64,000 nucleotides of DNA from Hydrogenophaga pseudoflava (GTDB lineage Bacteria; Pseudomonadota; Gammaproteobacteria; Burkholderiales; Burkholderiaceae_C): positions 124,001-188,000 of the forward strand of contig NZ_JAVHJP010000001.1 of assembly GCF_031020795.1 (NCBI RefSeq), given 5' to 3'. The notes beneath the pieces are model-generated. The model ran no database searches. It saw only the letters and a list, made by a program, of their open reading frames with translations, and had not been told where the DNA came from. Made by a program: the position numbers and the translations under genes. Position 1 is the stretch's first letter; every line of letters starts with the position of its first letter. Positions 35,182-43,978 of this stretch are shown one piece after another.

Positions 35182-36954
35182 ATGAAATTCGAAGATCTGA
35201 ACCTGGCCCCGGCCATCGTGCAAGCGGTGCGCGAACACGGTTATGAAACCCCCACCCCGATCCAGGTCGAAGCCATACCGGCCGTCCTGGCCGGCCGCGA
35301 CCTGCTCGGTGGGGCCCAGACCGGCACCGGCAAGACCGCTGCCTTCACCCTGCCGATGCTGCAGCGCCTGTCGCAAGGCGAGCGCGGCCAGAGCCGCTTC
35401 GGCGGCGTTGCCATCCGCGCCCTGGTGCTCACCCCCACCCGCGAGCTGGCGGCCCAGGTCGAAGAATCGGTGCGCGTCTACGGCAAGCACCTGTCGCTGA
35501 CCTCCACCGTGGTCTTCGGCGGTGTCGGCATGAACCCGCAGATCAACGCAATGAAGCGTGGCGTGGACATCCTGGTGGCCACCCCTGGCCGCCTGCTGGA
35601 CCTGCAGCAGCAGGGCTTCCTGGACCTGTCGCAGGTGCAGATCCTGGTGCTCGACGAAGCCGACCGCATGCTGGACATGGGCTTCATCCACGACGTCAAG
35701 AAAGTGCTGGCCCTGCTGCCACAAAGCAAGCAAAGCCTGCTGTTCTCTGCGACCTTCAGCGACGAAATCCGCGACCTGGCCAACAACCTGCTCAAGGACC
35801 CGCAGAGCATCCAGGTCACGCCGCGCAACACCACGGTGCAGCGCATCACCCAGGTGATCCACCCTGTCGGTCGCGGCAAGAAGAAGGCCCTGCTGGTGCA
35901 TATCATCAACCAGCACAACTGGAGCCAGGTGCTGGTGTTCACCCGCACCAAGTTCGGCGCCAACAACGTGGCCGACTACCTGACCAAGAACGGCATCAAG
36001 GCCATGGCGCTGCACGGCAACAAGAGCCAGGGTGCCCGTACCCAGGCGCTGGCCGACTTCAAGAGCGGCGACATCCGCGCCCTGGTGGCCACCGACATCG
36101 CGGCCCGCGGCATCGACATCGACGAGCTGCCGCACGTCGTGAACTACGAAATCCCCAACGTCTGCGAAGACTACGTGCACCGCATCGGCCGCACCGGCCG
36201 CGCCGGTCGCGAAGGCCAGGCGGTCAACCTCGTGAGCCTGGACGAAGAGGGCTTCATGATGGACATCGAACGCTTCACCAAGCAGCAGATTCCGGTCGAG
36301 ATCTTCCAGGAGTTCATGCCCGAGCCGGGCGAGAAGGCCGAGCCCATCGCCATGGGCCGCCAGACCATCTGGGGCGGTGCCGGCAAGCCGCCCAGCCGCG
36401 AGGTGATGGCCGCCGCCGCCAAGGCCGCGCGCCAGGAAATGATGACCCGCATCCGCGAGAAGAAGGCAGAGGGCGGCAATGGCGGGCGCAGCAACAACAA
36501 CGGGGGTGGGCAGCCGCGCCAGCGCGCCGAGGCCGGCGATGGCCAGCCGCCCGCCGAGGGCCAGGGCGAAGGACGGCGCCGCAACCGCAACCGCCGGGGC
36601 GGCGGTGGCGGCAACGGACAACCGCGCCAGGCCAATGCCAACGGAAACCCCAACCAAAACGGCCAGCCCCGCCAGCACCAGGAGCGCCCGCCGCGCGCCC
36701 CGCGCGAGGACCGCTACGACGGCGAAGACCGCCCCGAGCGACAGCCCGGCCCCAACGCCCACCTGGGCAGCCTGCGCATCCGCGAGCCGCGCGCCCGCGC
36801 CGCCGCGCCGGGCGGCCAGCCCGACCCGCTGCGCACCAGCATCGATTCGATGCGCACCGGCAACCGCAACAAGAACAAGGGTGGTGGTCAGCGTGGTGGC
36901 AACGGTGGCGGTGGCGCCGATCCGCTGCGCACCAGCTACGGCCGCATCCGCTGA
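35182..36954 (+). CDS. rhlE: DEAD-box RNA helicase, RhlE-type
   Basis: ATP-dependent RNA unwinding enzyme, 590 residues. Motifs in order: Q motif [33 protein letters not shown], Ia [32 protein letters not shown], and C-terminal [16 protein letters not shown]. The core ends near residue 380; the remaining ~200 residues are low complexity, rich in Gly, Arg, Asn and Gln with RGGGGG-type runs, typical of RhlE-like tails that bind RNA. The ATG at 35182 ([13 protein letters not shown]) is chosen over an upstream TTG. A strong terminator follows. RhlE is inferred; other DEAD-box subtypes are less likely. Confidence 0.86.
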   Translation: MKFEDLNLAPAIVQAVREHGYETPTPIQVEAIPAVLAGRDLLGGAQTGTGKTAAFTLPMLQRLSQGERGQSRFGGVAIRALVLTPTRELAAQVEESVRVYGKHLSLTSTVVFGGVGMNPQINAMKRGVDILVATPGRLLDLQQQGFLDLSQVQILVLDEADRMLDMGFIHDVKKVLALLPQSKQSLLFSATFSDEIRDLANNLLKDPQSIQVTPRNTTVQRITQVIHPVGRGKKKALLVHIINQHNWSQVLVFTRTKFGANNVADYLTKNGIKAMALHGNKSQGARTQALADFKSGDIRALVATDIAARGIDIDELPHVVNYEIPNVCEDYVHRIGRTGRAGREGQAVNLVSLDEEGFMMDIERFTKQQIPVEIFQEFMPEPGEKAEPIAMGRQTIWGGAGKPPSREVMAAAAKAARQEMMTRIREKKAEGGNGGRSNNNGGGQPRQRAEAGDGQPPAEGQGEGRRRNRNRRGGGGGNGQPRQANANGNPNQNGQPRQHQERPPRAPREDRYDGEDRPERQPGPNAHLGSLRIREPRARAAAPGGQPDPLRTSIDSMRTGNRNKNKGGGQRGGNGGGGADPLRTSYGRIR

Positions 36955-36985
36955 GCCCGGCCTTCTGGCCCCCCGGCGACCGAGA

Positions 36986-37010
36986 GGCGGGCATGTGCCC
37001 GCCTTTTTTT
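36986..37010 (+). terminator. Intrinsic terminator after the helicase
   Basis: GGCGGGC, loop ATGT, GCCCGCC gives a 7-bp all-G/C stem followed by seven T, 31 bases past the helicase stop codon and before the response regulator. Confidence 0.88.
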
Positions 37011-37044
37011 CGCCGCTACCATTGCGCACCAGAGGTCATCCACC

Positions 37045-37707
37045 ATGAAGCTGCTGCTTGCCGAAGACGACGTGATGCTGGGTTCCAGCATGGAAAAGGG
37101 GCTGGATCTGGCCGGGTTCCAGGTGGACTGGGCCAAGACCGGGGAGCAGGTGGTCGATGCGCTGGGTCGCCGCAGCTACGACGTGGTGCTGCTGGACATC
37201 GGCCTGCCGCAGCTCGACGGGCTGCAGATCCTGCGCTGGATGCGCAAGGAAGGTCAGACCACACCGGTGATGCTGGTGACCGCGCGCGACGCGGTGCCCG
37301 ACCGTGTGGCCGGGCTCAACCAGGGCGCCGACGACTACCTGACCAAACCGTTCGACCTGGACGAACTGTGCGCGCGCATCCATGCGCTGGCACGCCGCCA
37401 GGGCGGGCGCGTCACCTCGCACATCCATCTGGGGCGCCTGGAGGTGCGGCCGGCGGAACGTGAGGCCCTGCTGTCGGGCAAGCAGCTGCCACTGTCGCAG
37501 CGCGAGTTCGACCTGCTGGCCACGTTCGCCCGGCAGCCGGGCGTCGTGCTCTCGGTCGAACAGCTGGAGAAGCAGCTGTACGGCTGGAGCGAGGACATCT
37601 CCAGCAACGCCGTCGAGGTGCACCTGCACCACCTGCGCCGCAAGCTCGGGGAGCCCTGGATCGTCAATGTGCGCGGGGTGGGGTACAAGCTGGTGCAGTT
37701 GCCTTGA
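37045..37707 (+). CDS. OmpR-family response regulator (QseB-like)
   Basis: DNA-binding response regulator of 220 residues. The receiver domain shows acidic pocket EDD at 8-10, the phosphorylated aspartate in VVLLDIGLPQLDG at 51, and the conserved K in LTKPFDLDEL. The winged-helix C-terminal half ends in SNAVEVHLHHLRRKLG and IVNVRGVGYKLV, as in the QseB/PmrA/TctD group. It overlaps the sensor kinase by 4 bp. The regulated genes are unknown. Confidence 0.88.
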   Translation: MKLLLAEDDVMLGSSMEKGLDLAGFQVDWAKTGEQVVDALGRRSYDVVLLDIGLPQLDGLQILRWMRKEGQTTPVMLVTARDAVPDRVAGLNQGADDYLTKPFDLDELCARIHALARRQGGRVTSHIHLGRLEVRPAEREALLSGKQLPLSQREFDLLATFARQPGVVLSVEQLEKQLYGWSEDISSNAVEVHLHHLRRKLGEPWIVNVRGVGYKLVQLP

Positions 37708-39053
37708 AGCTTCGCTCGATCCGCTCCCGGCTGCTGCTCTGGCTGATCTCGTCGGTACTGATCACCACCCTCGTGGTCGGTTACCTGACGGCGCGGCTCA
37801 CCTGGAGCGGATTCAACAATGTGCGCAACATGGGGCTGGAGCAGATCGCCCAGACGGTCATGCGCCACGACGAGGCGGCGCCCGCACAGCCCTCGGCGCC
37901 ACTGCCATCGACCGCACTGGCCGATGACGACCTCGACCAGTTCGTGAGCCAGATCTGGGAGCACTCGGGCCAATTGGTCTACTCTTCGCTGGCCGATATT
38001 GGCCCGCCCCTCCAGAGTCCGGGGCACCACATCGTCACCTGGCAGGGCCAGAGCTGGCGCGTCTACACGCAGGCGCACGACCGTCGCATTGTCCAGGTCG
38101 CGGTCACCACCAAGATCCGGCGCCAGCACTTCTACTCGCTCACCCCGTGGCTGCTGGTGCCGCTGGTGCTGCTGGTGCTCGTGTTGGCCGTGCTCACGAG
38201 CACGGGCGTGGACCGTGTGCTGCTGCCGCTGGAACAGCTGCGCAGCGACATTGCCCGCAGCAATCCGGAAGGCCTGCAGCCCATCGACACCTCCGGCCTG
38301 CCCGCCGAAGTGGCCCCACTGGCCGACACGCTCAACCAGCTGCTGGCGCGCATCGAACACATGCTCAATCACCAGCGCCGCTTCCTGGCCGACGCTGCGC
38401 ACGAGCTCAACACCCCGCTGGCCGTGGTCAAGCTGCAGGCACAACTGGTACGGCGCGCCAAACCGGGCGAATGGGATATCGCCCTGGACCAGCTGGATGC
38501 GGGCATCGAACGGGCTTCCCGGCTGAGCTTCCAGCTGCTCCAGCTGGCGCGCCTGGAGCCCGAAGGACAGACGGCGCAGCTGCAGGCCCTGCGGCTGGAC
38601 GACCTGCTGCGCGAGGCGGTGGCGGGCTTCTCGGCGCGGGCCGAACAGCAGGGCAGCGACCTGGGCCTGGTGCATGCGGACCCGGTCGTCCTGATCGGCG
38701 ACCCGCACGCGTTGCGCACGCTGGTGGACAACCTGATCGGCAACGCGCTGACGCACAACCCGGGGCCGGTGCGCATCGACGTGGGCCTGCACACCGAGGG
38801 CGCGCACGCGGTGCTCGAAGTCAGCGACAACGGCAGCGGCATCGCACCCGAGGACCGTGCGCGGGTGCTGGAACGTTTCGTCCGGCTCTCGCCGGGCGAC
38901 GGCAAAGGCAGCGGACTTGGGTTGTCCATCGTCGGCGAGATCGCGGCCCTGCACGGCGGCACGGTGGCCCTCGACGATGCGCCCGGTGGCGGACTCACGG
39001 TGCGCGTGCGCCTGCCGCTGGCCGAGGCCCGGCCCGCGCCGCGCACAGCCTGA
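37704..39053 (+). CDS. Sensor histidine kinase (QseC-like)
   Basis: Membrane sensor of 449 residues, partner of the regulator just upstream. It begins at a TTG (37704) that overlaps the regulator's stop. Two membrane helices (about 11-30 and 145-165) flank a periplasmic domain; a HAMP-like segment follows. The phosphorylated histidine is in FLADAAHELNTPLAVVKLQ, and the ATPase domain has NLIGNALTHNPG, DNGSGIAPEDRARVLERF and GKGSGLGLSIV. The stimulus is unknown; quorum or metal sensing in relatives is only a guide. Confidence 0.88.
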   Translation: MKLRSIRSRLLLWLISSVLITTLVVGYLTARLTWSGFNNVRNMGLEQIAQTVMRHDEAAPAQPSAPLPSTALADDDLDQFVSQIWEHSGQLVYSSLADIGPPLQSPGHHIVTWQGQSWRVYTQAHDRRIVQVAVTTKIRRQHFYSLTPWLLVPLVLLVLVLAVLTSTGVDRVLLPLEQLRSDIARSNPEGLQPIDTSGLPAEVAPLADTLNQLLARIEHMLNHQRRFLADAAHELNTPLAVVKLQAQLVRRAKPGEWDIALDQLDAGIERASRLSFQLLQLARLEPEGQTAQLQALRLDDLLREAVAGFSARAEQQGSDLGLVHADPVVLIGDPHALRTLVDNLIGNALTHNPGPVRIDVGLHTEGAHAVLEVSDNGSGIAPEDRARVLERFVRLSPGDGKGSGLGLSIVGEIAALHGGTVALDDAPGGGLTVRVRLPLAEARPAPRTA

Positions 39054-39093
39054 GCCCGCCGGCAGCGCCGGGCCACTGGTTACATTCGCGGCC

Positions 39094-40128
39094 ATGGTCA
39101 CCACATTGCCACCACCCTCCCGCTGGGCCACCCTGACCGTCGCCAGTGCGAACGTGCTGAATCTGGCGCAGCCGGGTCGCCATTTCTACGACGGGCAGGA
39201 GCCCTACAGCCAGAACGAGTTCGAGCGCAAGGTTGGGTGGCTCGGGGAGCGCTTTCGCGTGCTCAACGCCGATGTGCTGGCGGTGCAGGAAGTCTGGGAC
39301 GAGGTGGCGCTGCGCGCCGCCATCGCCCGCAGCGGCCTGCAGTACGGCACGGTGGTCGTGCCCGGCGCTGAAAACGGTCCCGGACAGCACGGGGCGCAGG
39401 GCACGCCGCGCGTGGGCCTGGTGACACGGCTGAAGGTGGAGTCGCTGCAGTCCATCGCCGATTTCCCCGCCGCCGCCGTGGTGCAGGTGCCCGGGCTGGG
39501 GCCCCACACCCGCTTCGAGCGTCCGCCCCTGCTGGCCACGCTGCGCATGAAACATGGGCAGGAGATCGCCGTGCTCACGGCGCACCTCAAGTCCAAGCGC
39601 CCCAAATACCTGCAGGACGCCAGCGGCCAGACCCTGGAGGACACCGAAGACCCGGTTGTACAGGCACTGGGTTCGCTGCGTTCGCTGCTCATGCGCGCGG
39701 GCGAGGCGCTGGCGCTGCGGCTGAAGGTGGTCGAGCTGCTGCACCGCACGCGACTGCCTCTGGTCGTGATGGGCGATTTCAACGACGGCCCGCACAGCGT
39801 GACCACGCAACTGATCGCAGCGACCTCACAGGTGGCCTACGACAAGGGCGCGCGCGACAACGCCCTGTTCAGCGCCTGGGATGTGCAAGGCGATGCCGCC
39901 CTGCGGCGCGACGTGGCCTATTCGCACATCCACCAAGGCTACCCCGAGGTGCTGGACCAGGTGCTGGTGAGCGAGGAGTTCGTGGCCACCAGCCGCGCCG
40001 CCATCGGCGACGTGCGCCGCGTGGAGTTCTTCAACGACCACCTGCACGAAGGCCGCGACCGCAGCCGCAGCGACCACGGCTTCGTGCGCGCGCTGCTGCG
40101 ACTGAAGCTGCCGGATGTGCTCGTCTAG
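39094..40128 (+). CDS. Endonuclease/exonuclease/phosphatase-fold protein
   Basis: A 344-residue protein of the EEP superfamily (DNase I-like), which cleaves phosphodiester or phosphomonoester bonds. Visible catalytic motifs are ASANVLNLA at the start, LAVQEVWDE, the HLKSKRP strand and MGDFNDGPHSV, with the closing RSDHGFVRA. There is no signal peptide. It is not near other DNA-repair genes and has no identified substrate. The start is placed at the ATG at 39094 (MVTTLPPPSRW). It converges on the Asp-box propeller gene, overlapping its stop by 4 bp. Confidence 0.8.
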   Translation: MVTTLPPPSRWATLTVASANVLNLAQPGRHFYDGQEPYSQNEFERKVGWLGERFRVLNADVLAVQEVWDEVALRAAIARSGLQYGTVVVPGAENGPGQHGAQGTPRVGLVTRLKVESLQSIADFPAAAVVQVPGLGPHTRFERPPLLATLRMKHGQEIAVLTAHLKSKRPKYLQDASGQTLEDTEDPVVQALGSLRSLLMRAGEALALRLKVVELLHRTRLPLVVMGDFNDGPHSVTTQLIAATSQVAYDKGARDNALFSAWDVQGDAALRRDVAYSHIHQGYPEVLDQVLVSEEFVATSRAAIGDVRRVEFFNDHLHEGRDRSRSDHGFVRALLRLKLPDVLV

Positions 40129-41219
40129 ACGAACCTGACCATCGCCAGAGGGGGCAGGTCGCGGGAAAGCTCCTGCCAGCGCTCGCCCGCATCGGCGCTG
40201 ACCCAGAGCCCGCCCGTGGTCGATCCCATGGCCAGCACCCGGCCCGTGCCGTCCACGTCCAGCGCATGCCGGTAGACCAGGTGGTAGGCGTGGCGCTGCG
40301 GCAGGCCCTCGCCGAAGACCTGGAAGCTCTGGCCGCCGTCGTCGGTGCGCAGCACCACCAGCCGCCCGTCCACCGGGATGCGGCACACGTCGGCCTTCGC
40401 CGGCACGAACCAGGCCCGTTGCGGGTTGTTGGGATCACAGGCCACGGCAAAGCCGAAGCCCGACGGCGCGGGCGCGGCGATGGGCTGCCACAGCGCGCCA
40501 CCGTCGGCAGAGCGGTAGATGCCGCAGTGGTGCTGCACCCACAGGGTGTCGGGCTGCACCCGGCACTGCACCATGGCGTGCGGGTCCTGGGTGTTGCCGT
40601 CGTCGGCGCTCTCGGCCGGCAGGTAGTCGGCTCTCATGCCCTGTGCGGTCAAGGTCCAGCTGTCGCCGGCGTCGCGCGTCTGCCAGACGCCACCGCAGGA
40701 GATGCCCAGTGTGATGTGGCGCGGCTCGCGCGGATCGACCAGGATGGAGTGGATGCCGGCGTGGTCGTAGCCGCCGCCAAACCATTCGCGACGACCGGGT
40801 TGCTCCCACAGCGGCCGGTTCAGCGCCCAGCTGGCGCCGTGGTCGTCCGAGCGGAACAGGCCTGCCGGCAGACAGCCGGCCCACAACACCCCTGGTTCGT
40901 CGGCGCCGCCGGCCGCCATCGACCAGACCAGATCGACCGTCCAGGGCATGGTGTCGTCGGCCATCGGCCCTTCGGCAGGTTTGGGCGGAAACGCCGGCGC
41001 AGCCACCTCGGTCCAGTGCACGCCCCGGTCGGCGCTGCGGTGCAGCTTGACGCCGAAATGGCCCAGGCGCAGCGCGGCGTACCAGTGGCCGTCGCGCGGA
41101 TCGACCAACACGCTGGTGACCGGCTCGCCGGCAAAGTGCAGCGCCGTGATGCGCCATTCGGTGCCCTCGCCCTCCCACACGAACAGGCCTTTGCGGCTCG
41201 CCACCAGCATCGTCGGCAT
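40125..41219 (-). CDS. Asp-box beta-propeller (exo-alpha-sialidase-like) protein
   Basis: A 364-residue protein made of about six Asp-box repeats (S/T-x-D-x-G-x-x-W/F): RSADRGVHW, RSDDHGASW, TRDAGDSW, RSADGGALW, RTDDGGQSF and SADAGERW, spaced as in a six-bladed propeller. Databases usually label such proteins exo-alpha-sialidase, but no signal peptide is present and the catalytic arginine triad and FRIP motif are not seen, so sialidase activity is doubtful. It starts MPTMLVASRKGLFVWEG. The next gene on the same strand encodes a MoaD/ThiS-like protein, 31 bp away, and a cupin lies beyond. Confidence 0.72.
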   Translation of the reverse strand: MPTMLVASRKGLFVWEGEGTEWRITALHFAGEPVTSVLVDPRDGHWYAALRLGHFGVKLHRSADRGVHWTEVAAPAFPPKPAEGPMADDTMPWTVDLVWSMAAGGADEPGVLWAGCLPAGLFRSDDHGASWALNRPLWEQPGRREWFGGGYDHAGIHSILVDPREPRHITLGISCGGVWQTRDAGDSWTLTAQGMRADYLPAESADDGNTQDPHAMVQCRVQPDTLWVQHHCGIYRSADGGALWQPIAAPAPSGFGFAVACDPNNPQRAWFVPAKADVCRIPVDGRLVVLRTDDGGQSFQVFGEGLPQRHAYHLVYRHALDVDGTGRVLAMGSTTGGLWVSADAGERWQELSRDLPPLAMVRFV

Positions 41220-41250
41220 CGCGGTCTCCTTGGTTTGTGGGGGCGGCGGT

Positions 41251-41520
41251 TCAGCCGCCACTCAGCGCCTGCACCACCAGCACCCGGTCGCCCGCCACCA
41301 GGGCCCGGTCCAGCCGGACGCGGTCGGCCACCAGCTCGCGGTTGACGAACACCGCCACGTGCTTGCGAACGGCGCGCTGATCGTCGAACACATATCCCGC
41401 CAACGCCGGCGCAGCCCGCAGGGCCTGTTCCAGCGCCGCACGCAGCGTGCCCGGCGGCACCTGCTGGGGTCCGCAGTCCACGTGGCGGCGCAAGGCGGGG
41501 GCGAATTCGACAGTCACCAT
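41251..41520 (-). CDS. MoaD/ThiS-like ubiquitin-fold protein
   Basis: An 89-residue beta-grasp protein. It begins MVTVEFAPALRRHVDC and ends VLVVQALSGG, the double glycine that is adenylated and loaded with sulfur in MoaD and ThiS. Between are the family helix and AVFVNRELV strand. The C-terminal GG indicates a working sulfur carrier. No E1-like MoeB/ThiF, molybdopterin or thiamin genes are nearby; instead it sits beside the Asp-box propeller. The start at 41520 is preferred over a longer upstream frame. Confidence 0.78.
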   Translation of the reverse strand: MVTVEFAPALRRHVDCGPQQVPPGTLRAALEQALRAAPALAGYVFDDQRAVRKHVAVFVNRELVADRVRLDRALVAGDRVLVVQALSGG

Positions 41521-41590
41521 GGCGGGCTCCGTCCGCAGTGTCTGTTCAGACGCGGGCAGGCGCAAGGCCGGAACCCTTCTGGGGGCGGGG

Positions 41591-41974
41591 TCAGCCTCGC
41601 ACGAACAGCGTCACCAGCGGCTGGTCGCCGACCTGGCGGCTCCAGTGGCCATGCACCGCCGGATCGAAGGTCGCGCCCTCGGGCAGGGTGTCGGCGGAAT
41701 AGAAGTGATCGCCCGGGCCGAAGATGCGCGAGCTGCCGTCCTGCAGCCCTATTTCCATCTGCCCCTGCAGCACGAACAGCCACTGCGGAGCGCCGGTGCA
41801 GTGGAACTGGCTGCGAAAGCCGACCGGGCTATGGCGCAACTGGTAGCCACCCGAAGGCATCAACGGCGAAAGGCACGCCGCTGGCGTGCCTTCGCTGAGT
41901 TCGACCGATTCCTCGCGGAACGCGGCCCGTCCGTCGGTGCCGGTGTAGAGCACCACCTTGGTGAAACTTGTCAT
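41591..41974 (-). CDS. Small cupin-domain protein
   Basis: A 127-residue single-domain cupin. The first cupin motif is relaxed (FHCTGAPQWLFVLQGQMEIGL) and the second reads FGPGDHFYSADTLPEGATF then VHGHWSRQVG; a full metal-binding set is not obvious. Such proteins act as small dioxygenases, isomerases or sensors, and a substrate cannot be given. The second of two ATGs (41974) has its AGGAG at six bases; the first (41980) touches the ribosome site. It is 70 bp upstream of the MoaD-like gene on the same strand. Confidence 0.72.
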   Translation of the reverse strand: MTSFTKVVLYTGTDGRAAFREESVELSEGTPAACLSPLMPSGGYQLRHSPVGFRSQFHCTGAPQWLFVLQGQMEIGLQDGSSRIFGPGDHFYSADTLPEGATFDPAVHGHWSRQVGDQPLVTLFVRG

Positions 41975-42030
41975 GGTCATCTCCTGCGTCGCAGGGTTGT
42001 ACCAGACACGTTCGCCCGACATTCCAGCAC

Positions 42031-42106
42031 ACACCGCGGAACCGGCTTTGCCGGGCCGCTGGTGTGGTCCCCCCGGGGGGAAGCCGCGAAGCGGCGCAGG
42101 GGGGGT
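42031..42106 (-). repeat. Dispersed palindromic intergenic repeat, copy C (reverse)
   Basis: Copy of the element seen at 10540 and 56233, on the other strand. The core GGAACCGGCTTTGCCGGGCC matches copy B's complement. The outer stem is ACACC-GCGG (42031-42039) with CCGC-T-GGTGT (42056-42065), different in sequence from the other copies but still complementary. A second module follows: a C run, GCCGC-GAA-GCGGC and a G run reaching the end of the DUF4148 gene. Confidence 0.7.
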
Positions 42107-42720
42107 CAGTTCTTCGGGTAACGGCTGGGGTACAGCTCGTTGAGCTTCTTGCCGCTTTCGCCATCGGCAATGATGTCGCCGGTGCGCTGGGCTTCGGCCA
42201 GTTCGGCCTTGACCTGCTCACGCGTCTTGCCCTGGGCGACGACTTCCTTGGGGTAGCGGTTCGGGTAGACCTCGCGCAGGGTGCGGCCGGACTCGTTGTC
42301 GGCGATCACGTTGCCGCTTTCCTGGGCGGCACGCAGCTCAGCGCGCACTTCCTCGCGGGTCAAGGCCTGGCCCTTGGGTGCGGCGGCGTAGGCGCTGGGG
42401 TTGATTTCGCGGGCGGTGCGGCCGGACTCGTTGTCGGCGATCACGTTGCCCTCACGCTGGGCGGCAGCCAGCTCGGCCTTGACGTCGGCGCGGGTCTTGA
42501 CCTGGGCGGTGGCGGCGGCCGGGTAGCGGTTGGGATACATCTCGCGCAGGGTGCGGCCGGATTCGACGTCGCCGATCACATCACCGGCTTGCTGGGCCTG
42601 GATCAGTTCGGCGCGGACCTGCTCGCGGGTCAGCGGGGCATCCGCGTCGGCGGCGAAGGCCTGACCGGCCGACAGGGCGGCCACGGCGAGGGCGATGCTG
42701 GAGAGGTAAGAGGCTTTCAT
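42106..42720 (-). CDS. DUF4148 protein of four tandem repeats
   Basis: A 204-residue exported protein. After a signal peptide (IALAVAALSAGQAFAAD) the whole mature part consists of four copies of a 43-47 residue unit, each running TREqVraEL..AQ..GnvIaDnESGRT.rE.yPnrYP. DUF4148 proteins are common, abundant, secreted proteins in Burkholderiales and normally contain one unit or two; function is unknown. The start at 42720 (MKASYLSS) is favoured over an ATG five codons earlier. The upstream region toward the divergent LysR gene is unusually AT-rich. Confidence 0.85.
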   Translation of the reverse strand: MKASYLSSIALAVAALSAGQAFAADADAPLTREQVRAELIQAQQAGDVIGDVESGRTLREMYPNRYPAAATAQVKTRADVKAELAAAQREGNVIADNESGRTAREINPSAYAAAPKGQALTREEVRAELRAAQESGNVIADNESGRTLREVYPNRYPKEVVAQGKTREQVKAELAEAQRTGDIIADGESGKKLNELYPSRYPKN

Positions 42721-42843
42721 GGTGCTTCCTTTCAAGAAGTGGTGAAACGGTGAAGTGATGGTGCCGGCCGGAAGGTCGGGTGTCTTTTCGCGGCGGTTTC
42801 GCTTCTTTGCGTTGTGTTTCGGAAGAGATTCGTTCGCGATGGG

Positions 42844-42860
42844 TGAACTTTAAAATTTCA
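42844..42860. promoter_or_regulatory. LysR-type operator candidate
   Basis: TGAACTTTAAAATTTCA is an interrupted palindrome in the 226-bp divergent region between the DUF4148 gene and the LysR gene. LysR regulators usually bind such T-rich dyads and control the divergent gene, so DUF4148 or the regulator itself may be the target. Confidence 0.35.
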
Positions 42861-42946
42861 TCCACAGAAGAAAAACCGCCGAATCGTCGTCAATCTATTT
42901 CCAATTCAGCAACAATCACCCCGTTTTAAATCCTCACCATCGACCC

Positions 42947-43879
42947 ATGGACCGACTGACCTCAATGCGTGTGTTTCTCCGTGTGGCGGACGAAGGCGGC
43001 TTCGCCGCCGCTGCGCGGGCTTTGGACATGTCGCCCGCCGTCGTGACGCGGCTGGTGGCCGACCTGGAGGAGCACCTGGGCACCCGGCTGCTGCAGCGCA
43101 CCACACGCCGGCAGTCGCTCACCGACGCCGGCGAGGCGTACCTGGAGCGGGTGCGCCACATCCTGCAGGACCTGGACGATGCCCACTCGCTGGTCAGTTC
43201 GCAAACCCAGCAGCTCTCGGGCACGCTGCGGGTGCTGGCACCGCCGGTGCTGGCCACGCACGTGCTGGCGCCCATGGTCGCCAGCTTCCACCAGCGCTAC
43301 CCGCAGATCCAGCTGGACATCGAAGTGGCCAGCCACCGCGAGCCCCCCATTGAAGCCTTCGACATCACGCTCATGGGCACCGACGAGGGCTACGACGCCA
43401 ACATCATCGCCCGCAAAGTGAACACGACCGAGGCCTTCCTGGTTGCGTCTCCGGCGTACCTCGCGCGCCGGGGCTCCCCCGCCACGCCGCAGGACCTGCT
43501 GCAGCACGACTGCCTGCGCATCAAGCCCGACATGGGCACCCGCAGCCGGCTGTTGCGCCTGTTCCGCAGCGACCAGGAGGACGAGGTGCTGCTGGATGTG
43601 CGCCCGGTGCTCTGGGCCAACCACACCGACACGCTGATGCGGGCCGCGCTCGATGGTGCCGGTATCACCGGAACCACGGTCGAGCTGGCCGCGCCGCACC
43701 TGGCCAGCGGCGCGCTGGTGCGCGTGCTGGCGCCGTGGATCACCGGCCGTTTCACGCTCTACGCAGCCCTGCCCAGCCGCAAGTTCCTGCCGCAGCGCAC
43801 CCAGGTCTTCCTGGATCACCTGACCGACCGGACGCGCGAGCGCGTCGCACAGGCGCTGGCCGGCTGCAACGTGTGCTGA
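42947..43879 (+). CDS. LysR-family transcriptional regulator
   Basis: DNA-binding regulator of 310 residues. The N-terminal helix-turn-helix reads MRVFLRVADEGGFAAAARALDMSPAVVTRLVADLEEHLG, with the RTTRRQSLTDAGEAYLERV dimer helix after it. The remaining 200 residues are the ligand-binding domain. The style is that of the DsdC/CrgA-like branch. It is divergent from the DUF4148 gene, across AT-rich DNA with a dyad. No specific inducer can be given; the ribosome site is weak. Confidence 0.85.
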   Translation: MDRLTSMRVFLRVADEGGFAAAARALDMSPAVVTRLVADLEEHLGTRLLQRTTRRQSLTDAGEAYLERVRHILQDLDDAHSLVSSQTQQLSGTLRVLAPPVLATHVLAPMVASFHQRYPQIQLDIEVASHREPPIEAFDITLMGTDEGYDANIIARKVNTTEAFLVASPAYLARRGSPATPQDLLQHDCLRIKPDMGTRSRLLRLFRSDQEDEVLLDVRPVLWANHTDTLMRAALDGAGITGTTVELAAPHLASGALVRVLAPWITGRFTLYAALPSRKFLPQRTQVFLDHLTDRTRERVAQALAGCNVC

Positions 43880-43978
43880 AAAAGGAGCGGCCCGGGACTG
43901 AATTCGTTCGCCAAGGTTTCACCCCGTTTCGCCGTTCCGTTCGTTTCAGTGGACTCCATGCATTTTTCTGGAGTCCTC

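Noticed and set aside
35176-37029. A 617-residue minus-strand frame opposite the RNA helicase
   Set aside because: All helicase motifs are on the plus strand; the antisense frame is low complexity and has no ribosome site.
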